The notes: generated from the sequence alone by a model not told the origin. A stretch of DNA of 6,624 nt from Candidatus Zhuqueibacterota bacterium (GCA_003854995.1 RQOI01000531.1:1-6624), one strand, 5' to 3'; counted from the stretch's first letter, positions 1-6,613 are shown. Program-made: numbers and translations.

Positions 1-1
1 A

Positions 2-478
2 GACTATATCGCCTCTTCCCTGGACTCTTTCCCGATAGAATTTCTGAATCTCAAATTGCACCACAAGCTGCTGTTCGGACAGGATCTGTTATCGCCTCTG
101 GAAATAGAGGACTCGCATCTGCGCCTGAAATGCGAGGAGCAGCTCAAGAGCAAGCTGCTGCATCTCTGGGAAGATTTTGTGGAAACGCAGGGTAAAAAAG
201 GTCCGATGCGACGTTTGCTGATAGAGACCGTACCGACACTATCGTCCATTTTCATCGGATTGATCGTCATGAAAAAGGCGAATGTGCCGGATAACAAAGA
301 GGATATCATCATCAGCACCGCTCGGCTTTACGGCCTGGATGAAAGCGTCTTTCAGCGCGTCGTCGACGTGCGAATCGGTTCGGCAAAGCTGTCGCAAAAA
401 GAGATACAGTCCACACTGCAGTCTTATATTTCTGAAATGAGTAAATTGGCCGATATTGTCGATCAATGGGTAAACTAA
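2..478 (+). CDS. Conserved hypothetical protein, C-terminal part (possible nucleotidyltransferase-like family)
   Basis: The frame is open from the first full codon at base 2, so the window cuts the gene and its start lies outside. About 158 residues are visible, ending in a TAA stop. The piece looks soluble and largely helical, with many Leu, Glu and Lys residues and no convincing signal peptide or membrane span. A stretch reading FGQDLLSPLEI, followed by HLRLKCEEQLKSKLLHL, resembles, from memory, the region after the catalytic domain in nucleotidyltransferase-like hypothetical proteins of environmental bacteria. The catalytic motif itself would lie upstream and cannot be seen, so this assignment is an inference. 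Translation could in principle start at the internal TTG at 56, but the frame continues upstream without a break and the conserved-looking text does too, so a cut gene is preferred. Only 13 bases separate its stop from the lemA start, which suggests co-transcription and possibly coupled translation. Confidence 0.7.
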   Translation, partial: DYIASSLDSFPIEFLNLKLHHKLLFGQDLLSPLEIEDSHLRLKCEEQLKSKLLHLWEDFVETQGKKGPMRRLLIETVPTLSSIFIGLIVMKKANVPDNKEDIIISTARLYGLDESVFQRVVDVRIGSAKLSQKEIQSTLQSYISEMSKLADIVDQWVN

Positions 479-491
479 AGCGGAGGAATTT

Positions 492-1118
492 ATGGCTAAA
501 TCAAGAAAGGGAATCGGCTGCCTGGCTATAGCTGTCATTCTCATCGTCATTGGCGTTGTGGGCTATGGTTTTTTCAAGGGCGCCTATAACAAATTTGTCA
601 CGCTGGACGAGGATGTCAACCAGAAATGGGCGCAGGTGCAGAATGTACTGCAGCGCCGCATGGATTTGATCCCCAATCTCGTCGAAACCGTCAAGGGCTA
701 TGCCGCACATGAGCGCGAAACGCTGGAAGCGGTCATCAACGCGCGCGCCAAGGCGAGCCAGATTCAGGTGAATGCTGAAGATCTGGCGAACAATCCCGAG
801 CTGTTGAATCAGTATATGGAAGCGCAAAACGGCCTCAATTCAGCCCTCAACCGATTGATGGTCGTCGTCGAACAGTACCCGAATCTCAAAGCAAACGAGA
901 ACTTTATTCGTCTGCAGGATGAGCTGGCCGGCACCGAGAATCGAATCTCCGTGGAACGCGGCCGCTACAACGAATCCGTGCAGATCTATAATCAGCACAT
1001 CAGAGTCTTTCCAAACAATCTGCTGGCGGGACTGTTCAACTTTGACAAACGGGCTTATTTTGACGCACCGCCAGAAGCTCAGCAGGCGCCCAAAGTGGAC
1101 TTTGGCACCAGCAGCTAG
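492..1118 (+). CDS. lemA: LemA family membrane-anchored protein
   Basis: The 208-residue product has the usual LemA layout and length. A short basic N-terminus is followed by one membrane segment (about residues 8-29), then a long helical domain outside the membrane. Family signatures are clear: RRMDLIPNLVETVKGYAAHE (56-75), YPNLKANENF (129-138), LAGTENRISVERGRYN (145-160) and FPNNLLAGLFNF (173-184). The role of LemA is poorly defined; it is known as a membrane protein with a four-helix-like domain, often encoded beside TPM-domain or HtpX-type proteins. The start is well supported by a GGAGG ribosome site at 482-486, five bases before the ATG. The last 20 residues are Ala, Pro and Gln rich and probably disordered. 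Unlike many lemA loci, no TPM-domain gene follows: the next gene is convergent, beyond a palindrome. The upstream partial gene probably belongs to the same operon. Confidence 0.95.
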   Translation: MAKSRKGIGCLAIAVILIVIGVVGYGFFKGAYNKFVTLDEDVNQKWAQVQNVLQRRMDLIPNLVETVKGYAAHERETLEAVINARAKASQIQVNAEDLANNPELLNQYMEAQNGLNSALNRLMVVVEQYPNLKANENFIRLQDELAGTENRISVERGRYNESVQIYNQHIRVFPNNLLAGLFNFDKRAYFDAPPEAQQAPKVDFGTSS

Positions 1119-1157
1119 GATCGCTGGTATCCATGTGCGTCGAAAGCGCAAGATCGA

Positions 1158-1224
1158 AACCACCGAGATCGCCGAGAGGCACCGAGGAAAGAGCACTCGT
1201 TTTTCTCGGTGGCCCTCGGTGGTT
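1158..1224. repeat. Nested palindrome of CCGAG/CTCGG units between convergent genes
   Basis: The outer arms AACCACCGAG (1158-1167) and CTCGGTGGTT (1215-1224) are perfect inverted copies. An inner pair, ACCGAG (1181-1186) with CTCGGT (1205-1210), is extended by an A/T-rich stretch (about 1187-1190 with 1201-1204). The left side carries three CCGAG units at 1163, 1172 and 1182, about 9-10 bases apart; the right side carries two CTCGGTGG units at 1205 and 1215. The transcript would fold into a long imperfect hairpin in either direction. It lies between the ends of lemA and the GH2 gene, so it could act as a bidirectional terminator or 3' stabiliser, although no good T-run follows the stem on either strand. 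The unit structure also suggests a dispersed intergenic palindrome family, which one window cannot prove. Confidence 0.75.
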
Positions 1225-1272
1225 ATATTCTTCACCCTCCGAAAAAGCTGGCAGATTTGCAGTACAGTTCAG

Positions 1273-3699
1273 TCAGTCGGTTTCAATACTGACGCTGTCG
1301 CCTTTTAATCCATCCGATGTCGCCTTGATCATCGCTCGACCCGCACGGGAGGCGGACTGGATGATGACCATGGCCTTTCCGTAAAAGAGGTTCACCGAGC
1401 TCGATTGAAAACCGTTCAGCGACTGCGGATTGCCGTTGCCCATGCCGGCGATCCTGCCGGCGCCGGTCAGTTCGATGTCTATCTTGTTATCGGCCAAAGG
1501 ACATAGGTTGCCATCTCTGTCCATTGCTTCGATGAGAATATATGACAAATCAGCCCCATCAGGCTGCAGAGTCGTCCGATCGGGCGTGAGTCGCAGGGCG
1601 ACGGGCTCGGACGCCGTCTTGAGGATGGATTCGCCGATCTTTTCTCCTACTCTATAGGCGATTGCTTTCAATGTACCCGGTTCGTAAGCGACATCGCTCC
1701 ACATCAATCTGAATCGCTCAATAGATTTTGCCGACTTTGGCTCTTTGCAGCGCCGGCCAAGAGATCTGTCGTTCAAAAACAGCTCCGCGCAGTCGCCGTT
1801 GGTATAGACAAAAACCGGCACATTCTGGCCGATCCTGTCCGGCCAGTTCCAATGCGGCAGGATGTGGACGGTGGTCGCTTGCGGTCGCCAGTAGCTTTTA
1901 TAAAGGTAATAGCGGTCTTTGGGGATGCCGCACAGATCGACAATGCCAAAGTAGGAGCTTCGCGAGGCTTGCGCATCGGGGGGGCCAAGCCGCCGCAGCC
2001 AAAAGTTATTATAGGGCGTCGGCTCACCGAGATAATCAAAGCCGGTCCAGACAAACTCGCCGGCGATGTAGGGCTCTTCCTGCTGCCACATAAAATCATC
2101 GTCCGCCACTTCCGCCCATTGCGGCGCGTGCAGATCGTAGGAGCTGACCTGCAGCGAGTTGGTGAAATCGGTCTTGTCATCCGGCAGTGGGAGCTCGTAG
2201 AATCCCCTGGTGCTCACCGTCGATGCCGACTCGCTGATGATGACCGACTTGTTCGGCTCCAGCTGCCGCGCCAGGCTATAGCGGCGGCCGTAATTCCAGC
2301 AATGGACATCATAATAGTCAAAGTGGCGCAATGCGGCGCTCTCATAGCTGTCGCAGACCAGCGTCGTCGGCCGGGTGGGATCATATTTTTTCACGAAATT
2401 GACCATGGTCTGCAGTTTATAGAATCCGTTGTCCTTGTTCCACTGCACATCGCCGATTTCATTGCCCACGCTCCACAGGAACACCGAGGGATGATTGCGA
2501 TCGCGCACGACAAAATTGCGGATATTTCGTTGCGCAAAGTCGTCGAAATCGGTCGTATCGACGATATCCGCCTTGGCATCGTATTTATCGAACACCTCAT
2601 TCAAGACCAGCAGTCCCATTTCATCGCACAGCTCGAGCACCTCCGGCGCGGCCGTATTGTGGCTGGTGCGGATGGCGTTGCAACCCATCTCTTTCATGAT
2701 CTCCAGTTGACGTTGCATAGCCCGGCGATAAAAGGCGGCGCCCAGCGGCCCATGGTCGTGGTGCAAGCAGACGCCCTTGAACTGAACATGTCTGTCATTC
2801 AGATAAAAGCCATGATCCGGAGTGAAGCGCATCTCTCTGACCCCAAAAGTGGAGGTGTACGAATCCACTGGTTGATCGTGCCGATAGATGGTAGTGATGA
2901 GGGTGTACAAATGCGGATTGTCGACATCCCACCTGGTGGGATTGACAACGGTCAGTGTCGTTTCGATCATTTTGCCTTGCTGAGCGGCTATCTTTGCGGT
3001 CGCACGCGCCTTTGCCACCTCTCTCTGGGCGGAAAAGATGATGTGCTCGATTTCAACATCAGCAGCTGTTTCCGTACAGTTATTCAGAGTTGCAGCAACT
3101 CGCACATCAGCATAGTGCGGTTTTATGATGGGCGTCGTGATGTATGTGCCCCAGATGGCGACGTGCACGGGATCGACCACGATCATCCGGATCTTGCGAT
3201 AGATGCCTCCTCCCGGGTACCAGCGGCTGTCATGTTGACGCGTATCGGCATGAACCGCCAGGACGTTTTCATCATCGAAATCGACATGATCGGTGATATC
3301 GAGATAGAAGGAATTATAGCCATAGTCCCAGCCGCCGACGAGCTGCCCGTTCAGATAGACGGATGGAAAAGCCATGATGCCGTCGAAGAGCAGATAGATT
3401 CTCTTCTCTTTGTGCGGCGCGGGGATATCCAGTTTTCGTCGATACCAGCCTTCTCCCTTCCACGGCAGTTTGCCGGTGTTGCCATCGCCATCTGCGATGA
3501 AAGGTCCGGCGATCGCCCAGTCGTGCGGAATCGTGACGCTCTGCCAGTGCGAATCATCGAAAGACGTGAGCATGGCAGCCGGATTCTCGCCCGGGCAGAA
3601 TTTCCAGCCGTCTTGCAGCACAGTGGTGATTCTTTCCTGCGAGTATGAAAATCGAGTACAAAATAACAGAAAAAGCAGAGGCAGGATTATTTTAAACAT
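1273..3699 (-). CDS. Secreted glycoside hydrolase family 2 enzyme, probable beta-galactosidase
   Basis: An 808-residue GH2 enzyme that would split terminal beta-galactoside (or a related beta-linked sugar) from glycans. A signal peptide (1-20, core ILPLLFLLF, likely cut after SYS) exports it. Domains in order are a sugar-binding jelly roll (about 25-180, with WYPGGGIYR at 160-168), a GH2 Ig-like domain (about 180-290), the TIM barrel (about 290-590), a DUF4982-type domain (about 600-690) and a C-terminal Ig-like GH2 domain (about 695-808). Catalytic features are present: GVCLHHDHGPLG (309-320), CNAIRTSHN (340-348), acid/base Glu414 in WSVGNEIGD, and probable nucleophile Glu490 in IISESAS. No key residue is visibly missing. 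The ATG at 3699 has an AGGAG site (3714-3710) ten bases upstream. There is no type IX sorting domain, so it is probably periplasmic or leaves by another route. Fucosidase, glucuronidase or other GH2 activities cannot be excluded from sequence alone. Confidence 0.92.
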   Translation of the reverse strand: MFKIILPLLFLLFCTRFSYSQERITTVLQDGWKFCPGENPAAMLTSFDDSHWQSVTIPHDWAIAGPFIADGDGNTGKLPWKGEGWYRRKLDIPAPHKEKRIYLLFDGIMAFPSVYLNGQLVGGWDYGYNSFYLDITDHVDFDDENVLAVHADTRQHDSRWYPGGGIYRKIRMIVVDPVHVAIWGTYITTPIIKPHYADVRVAATLNNCTETAADVEIEHIIFSAQREVAKARATAKIAAQQGKMIETTLTVVNPTRWDVDNPHLYTLITTIYRHDQPVDSYTSTFGVREMRFTPDHGFYLNDRHVQFKGVCLHHDHGPLGAAFYRRAMQRQLEIMKEMGCNAIRTSHNTAAPEVLELCDEMGLLVLNEVFDKYDAKADIVDTTDFDDFAQRNIRNFVVRDRNHPSVFLWSVGNEIGDVQWNKDNGFYKLQTMVNFVKKYDPTRPTTLVCDSYESAALRHFDYYDVHCWNYGRRYSLARQLEPNKSVIISESASTVSTRGFYELPLPDDKTDFTNSLQVSSYDLHAPQWAEVADDDFMWQQEEPYIAGEFVWTGFDYLGEPTPYNNFWLRRLGPPDAQASRSSYFGIVDLCGIPKDRYYLYKSYWRPQATTVHILPHWNWPDRIGQNVPVFVYTNGDCAELFLNDRSLGRRCKEPKSAKSIERFRLMWSDVAYEPGTLKAIAYRVGEKIGESILKTASEPVALRLTPDRTTLQPDGADLSYILIEAMDRDGNLCPLADNKIDIELTGAGRIAGMGNGNPQSLNGFQSSSVNLFYGKAMVIIQSASRAGRAMIKATSDGLKGDSVSIETD

Positions 3700-3766
3700 T
3701 TATTTCGTGCTCCTGTTTCAGAATCGTTGGTCAATAGCCGCCCTTGCGGCATTTTTCACTTGTCAG

Positions 3767-3891
3767 CTATACTTCAATTTCCGCTGTGCGCAGCCCTTTG
3801 AATTTTTTCTGATTGATCATGCTCTTGCGGTCATACCAGTCGATATGGTCTGGTCCTGCAGTCTCTGCTCAATATATTCATCGGATGTCAT
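3767..3891 (-). pseudogene. Frameshifted 5' remnant of a DUF4231 (SLATT-like) membrane protein gene
   Basis: Reading the - strand from an ATG at 3891 gives MTSDEYIEQRLQDQ, then TIST, and this frame soon hits a stop. Two bases over, starting at 3838, the text resumes as WYDRKSMINQKKFKGLRTAE and ends at TAG (3769-3767). Joined, these match my memory of the start of DUF4231 proteins, of the form EYIxxRLxDQIxWYDxKSxxNQKxFKxLRxxEI. Those proteins continue into two membrane helices, which are absent here. An AAAGGTG ribosome-site-like stretch lies just upstream of the ATG, so the 5' end of a real gene seems preserved while about three quarters of it is lost. Intact family members are small membrane proteins, related to the SLATT domains proposed to sense stress or form pores in conflict systems. 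The family call is from recalled consensus; the frameshift and truncation are read directly. Confidence 0.6.
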
Positions 3892-3927
3892 AGCTGTGCA
3901 CCTTTATGAGTCATAGAGTGATCGACA

Positions 3928-3948
3928 CTGCTGCTTCTACTGCAGCAG
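3928..3948 (-). repeat. Seven-base inverted repeat across the stop codon of the secreted protein gene
   Basis: On the - strand CTGCTGC and GCAGCAG flank a seven-base loop that contains the TAG stop. In RNA this would form a stable small hairpin at the very end of the reading frame. No T-run follows, so it is not a standard intrinsic terminator. Part of it simply encodes the final Leu-Leu-Gln, so chance is possible. Confidence 0.4.
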
Positions 3949-5247
3949 CGTCATCTTGCGCGTCCGCTGCGCAAGTCCAGCCAGAGTTGTCACTTGCAGT
4001 CGCAGGATGTAAACGCCGCTCGACAGCGGTTGCGCGGCTGCATCGCGGCCATCCCATCTGACCTGTTGGCTGCCGGCGGATTGCCAGTCATGCACCAGCG
4101 TCTGCACCAGCTGTCCCGTGACATCATAGACAGCCAGATTCACCTGACCGGCGGCGTCGAGTTCGTAACGTATCGTCGTCTCCGAGTTGAAGGGATTGGG
4201 ATAGTTCTGCTGCAGGGTGAACGCATCGGGAAGAGTCTCAGTCCGGTGACGCGACACATCGGCCGCGCCCGGGGCATCAATCATTTTGCAGACGAGAAAA
4301 TCGTCGCAATAGGCCTGGCCGCCTGATTCCTTCCAGAAGAACACCTCCGCCGTCGTATTTTCGGCGCCCATGGTGAAAGAGATGTTACCCTCTGTGTAAT
4401 CGGTCTGGGTCACCTCCACGTCGACCTGATCGCTCCCATAGTTCTTCACGCCCCACCACGCCATGTCGCCTTCGTTCGCGACTTTGGCAAATCCCTTCAT
4501 GCCATAAGTGGCGCCAGGGAGCAAATTCGGTATGAGCTGGGCAAAGCCGCCTTCGCCATCGAGGATGACTGTCGCGCTGGTGCCGCTGTGCGGTTCGTCG
4601 GCCGTGATGGCGCTGTTATAGTTCCAGTAATCCCAGCCGGTAAAGTCGTTCGTTTCAAAGTCCGCATTGACCAGATAGTTGTGATAGTCCCAGACGCCAT
4701 AATCGTCAGATCTGGCTTCACCTCCGGGCCCGCGCCAGGCCCATATGTCCGCACCGGTGCAATCCGCTCCCATGGTGAAGAGCAGGATCACTGGAGTGAA
4801 TTCGTAATCGAAAACAATAGTCTGAACCTTGTCCCTGCCAAAGTTCTGTACGCCGATGTACAATCCCCACTGCATGGAGTCGTTGGGATCATAGTAATCA
4901 ATGCTGGCGAAAGCGGTCATAACATAGGTGGCATCTGGCACCAGTCCCGTCACCCATTGGCCATAGCCCACTTCCTGATAATTCTGGGAAAAGGTCTCCG
5001 GCAAGGTGGCGGAGTAAGTGCCGGTGTGCGGCATATAATCATCGACAAAGACATCGAAGGTGGTCCAGTTGTTCCATCCCGGGGCGCCCGAGCCGACATC
5101 GGTGAAGGCCGTGCCGTCTTCAAATCCCGGATCCACGGCATGATTGATCGGCTCTTCGGTCACCTGGCCGAGCAGGACGACCGGACAGAACGCGCAGAGA
5201 ATGAGCGCAAAAATGGCTCGCATTGAAGTACAGCTTGGAAGTGACAT
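3937..5247 (-). CDS. Secreted protein with two carbohydrate-binding-like modules and a type IX secretion sorting domain
   Basis: The 436-residue product starts with a signal peptide (hydrophobic core about 11-26, AIFALILCAFCPVVLL, cut near Gly27/Gln28). Two related beta-rich modules follow, about 37-185 and 192-322. They share the pattern FE near the start, HTGTYSATL against HSGTSATVIL, LVPDATYVMTAFA against LLPGATYGMKGFA, GVQNFG against GVKNYG, FTMGA in both, and a closing DDYGV or DDFLV. This resembles CBM4/9-type or general galactose-binding-like folds. Residues about 340-436 form a Por/type IX sorting domain: QQNYPNPFNSETTIRYEL (347-364), LAVYDVTGQLVQTL, then LSSGVYILRLQV. Such tails direct proteins through the outer membrane in FCB-group bacteria. 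No catalytic domain is visible, so it is more likely a surface glycan-binding or structural protein than an enzyme. It lies upstream of the GH2 gene on the same strand, with a gene remnant between them. Ligand unknown. Confidence 0.88.
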   Translation of the reverse strand: MSLPSCTSMRAIFALILCAFCPVVLLGQVTEEPINHAVDPGFEDGTAFTDVGSGAPGWNNWTTFDVFVDDYMPHTGTYSATLPETFSQNYQEVGYGQWVTGLVPDATYVMTAFASIDYYDPNDSMQWGLYIGVQNFGRDKVQTIVFDYEFTPVILLFTMGADCTGADIWAWRGPGGEARSDDYGVWDYHNYLVNADFETNDFTGWDYWNYNSAITADEPHSGTSATVILDGEGGFAQLIPNLLPGATYGMKGFAKVANEGDMAWWGVKNYGSDQVDVEVTQTDYTEGNISFTMGAENTTAEVFFWKESGGQAYCDDFLVCKMIDAPGAADVSRHRTETLPDAFTLQQNYPNPFNSETTIRYELDAAGQVNLAVYDVTGQLVQTLVHDWQSAGSQQVRWDGRDAAAQPLSSGVYILRLQVTTLAGLAQRTRKMTLLQ

Positions 5248-5253
5248 AGTGGA

Positions 5254-5258
5254 CTCCT
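5254..5258 (-). promoter_or_regulatory. Ribosome binding site that sets the start of the secreted binding-module protein
   Basis: An AAAGGAG stretch (core AGGAG at 5258-5254) sits six bases before the ATG at 5247. A second in-frame ATG at 5223 would give a more classical signal peptide (MRAIFALILCAF), but no comparable site precedes it. The upstream ATG is therefore preferred, giving an eight-residue extension before the signal core. Confidence 0.6.
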
Positions 5259-5287
5259 TTCAGCTTGTGGCGCTGCTTTTCACTGAA

Positions 5288-5806
5288 TTAGAACCATGTT
5301 TTCTTTTTATAATCCTGATAATCTGGATATTTTCGCTCCAATTCTTTTTCTTCTAATGCCTTCCATATCAAGATAAATGTTATCCAAATTATTGCCGAAT
5401 AAAGGCTGTAGAGTTTCTGCAGAAAAAGCGGAAAACCGATGACCCAAAGAGTGAATCCCAAGTACATGGGATTTCTGATTCTCGAATAGAGGCCATTCTT
5501 GACAATAAATCCTCTGTGTTTAAAGCCTTTCATTTGACGGTGAGATAAAATAAAAAGAAAAATGCCGGCCGTGAAAAAGAACAATCCGACATATCTCAAC
5601 CATCTCGGCAGGAAGATTTTTTCGGGATCAATGATGCACATCTGAAACCAGGAAAACCACAGGATAGCCATTATAGCATAGATTGATATCCCAGCCCCCT
5701 TGACAGACGCGATCTTTGCATGTTCGGACTTTAGTATTTCAAATATCGTACGCAGCAGATAGCAGACGAAGCAGAGCCCAAACCAGATGAGAAATGATGT
5801 GAACAT
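5288..5806 (-). CDS. Isoprenylcysteine carboxyl methyltransferase (ICMT)-like membrane protein
   Basis: A 172-residue polytopic protein with about four to five membrane segments (about 2-19, 39-58, 70-88, 113-130, 134-149). The C-terminal half carries the ICMT/phospholipid methyltransferase signature: GLYSRIRNPMYLGF (105-118), then EEKELERKYPDYQDYKKKT (152-170), the usual AdoMet-binding pattern of Arg-x-Pro-Met-Tyr followed by Glu-Glu and spaced Tyr residues. Asn replaces the His found in many relatives at RHPMY, a common variation as I recall it. Bacteria have no known farnesylated CaaX proteins of the eukaryotic kind, so the substrate of such proteins is generally unknown. The ATG at 5806 has a GAGG site seven bases upstream. 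By hand count the body (5341-5760) is about 39% GC, well below its neighbours, suggesting separate acquisition. It lies 61 bases after the acetyltransferase gene and 40 before the next start, so it may share a transcript without a shared function. Confidence 0.88.
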   Translation of the reverse strand: MFTSFLIWFGLCFVCYLLRTIFEILKSEHAKIASVKGAGISIYAIMAILWFSWFQMCIIDPEKIFLPRWLRYVGLFFFTAGIFLFILSHRQMKGFKHRGFIVKNGLYSRIRNPMYLGFTLWVIGFPLFLQKLYSLYSAIIWITFILIWKALEEKELERKYPDYQDYKKKTWF

Positions 5807-5848
5807 GCCTCGACCTCAATTTCTCCGGTTTTGCGGATGATGACAAAC

Positions 5849-5867
5849 TCTGTGCATGACTCACAGA
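5849..5867 (-). other. Weak hairpin just after the acetyltransferase stop
   Basis: TCTGTG (5849-5854) and CACAGA (5862-5867) form a six-base stem with a seven-base loop immediately after the TAA of the GNAT gene. Only a short T-rich stretch (AGTTTGT on the - strand) follows, so it may be a poor terminator or nothing. It is the only structure seen in the 61-base gap. Confidence 0.25.
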
Positions 5868-6446
5868 TTATGCCACTGCACCCTTCACCCAATAAGACGA
5901 ACCAATGCCGCCTCCCCGATCGTTCACAACATGGCGCACGAGCTGAAAGCCCATCGATCTGAGAAGCTGGATATGCCCCTCATTACCGTCCCATGTCCTG
6001 GTGGTGGTGTAGTGGCTTGTGAGCGCATCGGGCAAACGCTCCAATATCGTCCGATAGAGTGCAGCGCCGACGCCCTTGCGGCGGTGATCTTTATGGACGC
6101 AGATGGTCGTGATATAGTTCGATGGAAAGCCCGCCCATTCAGCCGCGACATGGTCGTGCCGAAAAGAGAGAAAACCGACGACTGACGGTGAGAATCTGGC
6201 GATGAGCAGGTGCTGCGATTTCAGCATGTCGAAATAGCTCACGGGCTCTTCGGATCCGGTCAGGCTGGTCGAAAGATGTCCCGCAATGGTGCTGTCCCGC
6301 GACCGCAGCGGTGGAACAAACTCCTCATCGCACATTTTAACGAGCTGCCAGACCGTCGCTGAAATTTCCGGATCAGTCGTATCAGCAAGCTGAACTGAAA
6401 TCATCCTTTTCATAACCTTTTGATAGCTTACATCGTCTCGACACAT
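5868..6446 (-). CDS. GNAT family N-acetyltransferase
   Basis: A 192-residue cytoplasmic protein of the Gcn5-related fold, which moves an acetyl group from acetyl-CoA to an amine. Strand beta4 and motif A are clear: YITTICVHKDHRRKGVGAAL (111-130), with the acetyl-CoA pyrophosphate loop RRKGVG at 122-127. A motif B-like region follows, with TRTWDGNEGHIQLLRSMGF (149-167), containing the conserved Asn155 and the helix leading to GF. The N-terminal part includes EEFVPPLRSRDST (41-53), which I recall in a set of uncharacterised GNATs. The acceptor is unknown. The start is uncertain: ATG codons occur at 6446, 6413 and 6404. None has a well-spaced ribosome site; AAAAGG lies two bases before 6413 and eleven before 6404. 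The longest form is given, but a start at 6413 or 6404 is as likely, since similarity seems to begin near ISVQLADTTDP. Confidence 0.88.
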   Translation of the reverse strand: MCRDDVSYQKVMKRMISVQLADTTDPEISATVWQLVKMCDEEFVPPLRSRDSTIAGHLSTSLTGSEEPVSYFDMLKSQHLLIARFSPSVVGFLSFRHDHVAAEWAGFPSNYITTICVHKDHRRKGVGAALYRTILERLPDALTSHYTTTRTWDGNEGHIQLLRSMGFQLVRHVVNDRGGGIGSSYWVKGAVA

Positions 6447-6583
6447 TGGCCGAGGCTCGGATTATCCGCGAAAAGATATCGACCGTGAATCTTGATAGAC
6501 GAGAATGCCCAGAGCCGTACCTCGGACTCTTGCTTGTTATTGGTTTTGCGTCTTTCCGTTCGTCGCCAGCGCGCCATGTATAC

Positions 6584-6613
6584 TAAATATGCTTTTTTCG
6601 GCGTGAAAATCAA
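6584..6613 (-). promoter_or_regulatory. Possible sigma-70-like promoter upstream of the acetyltransferase gene
   Basis: On the - strand TTGATT (6613-6608) and TATTTA (6589-6584) are separated by 18 bases, fitting a loose -35/-10 pair, and the flanking sequence is AT-rich compared with the rest of the window. It would give an untranslated leader of about 130 bases before the longest GNAT start. FCB bacteria often use a different -7/-33 consensus, so this is a weak guess. I see nothing else firm between 6447 and 6624. Confidence 0.2.

Noticed and set aside
56..478. Start of the first + strand gene at the TTG at position 56
   Set aside because: The same frame is open back to the window edge and reads plausible protein (SLDSFPIEFLNLK) before this codon, with no ribosome site, so the gene is cut by the window rather than starting here.
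1136..1150. Possible small hairpin TGCG/CGCA shortly after the lemA stop
   Set aside because: Four-base stem with no T-run; weaker than the adjacent large palindrome and expected by chance.
1852..3648. Long open frame (598 codons) on the + strand opposite the GH2 gene
   Set aside because: It is an antisense shadow of the GH2 gene. Its translation is low in recognisable motifs, whereas the - strand frame carries a signal peptide, full GH2 domains and catalytic residues.
3737..3756. GCCGC-CCTT-GCGGC stem followed by ATTTTT on the + strand, resembling an intrinsic terminator
   Set aside because: The stem is only five bases and it faces + strand transcription, while all nearby genes are on the - strand. 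It could only end an antisense transcript, for which there is no evidence.
4588..5226. Open frame of 212 codons on the + strand opposite the secreted binding-module protein
   Set aside because: Antisense shadow. The - strand frame has the signal peptide, internal repeat, sorting domain and ribosome site.
6450..6460. Small palindrome CCGAG-G-CTCGG near the GNAT start, similar to the units of the 1158-1224 repeat
   Set aside because: Only five bases per arm with a one-base centre and partly within a possible coding start; too short to call a second copy of the repeat.
6428..6577. Short - strand open frame (49 codons from the ATG at 6577) overlapping the start of the GNAT gene by 19 bases
   Set aside because: Arg/Lys-rich at its start with no recognisable family and no ribosome site; the ATG falls almost directly after the candidate -10 box. 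More likely leader sequence than a gene, although a leader peptide cannot be excluded.
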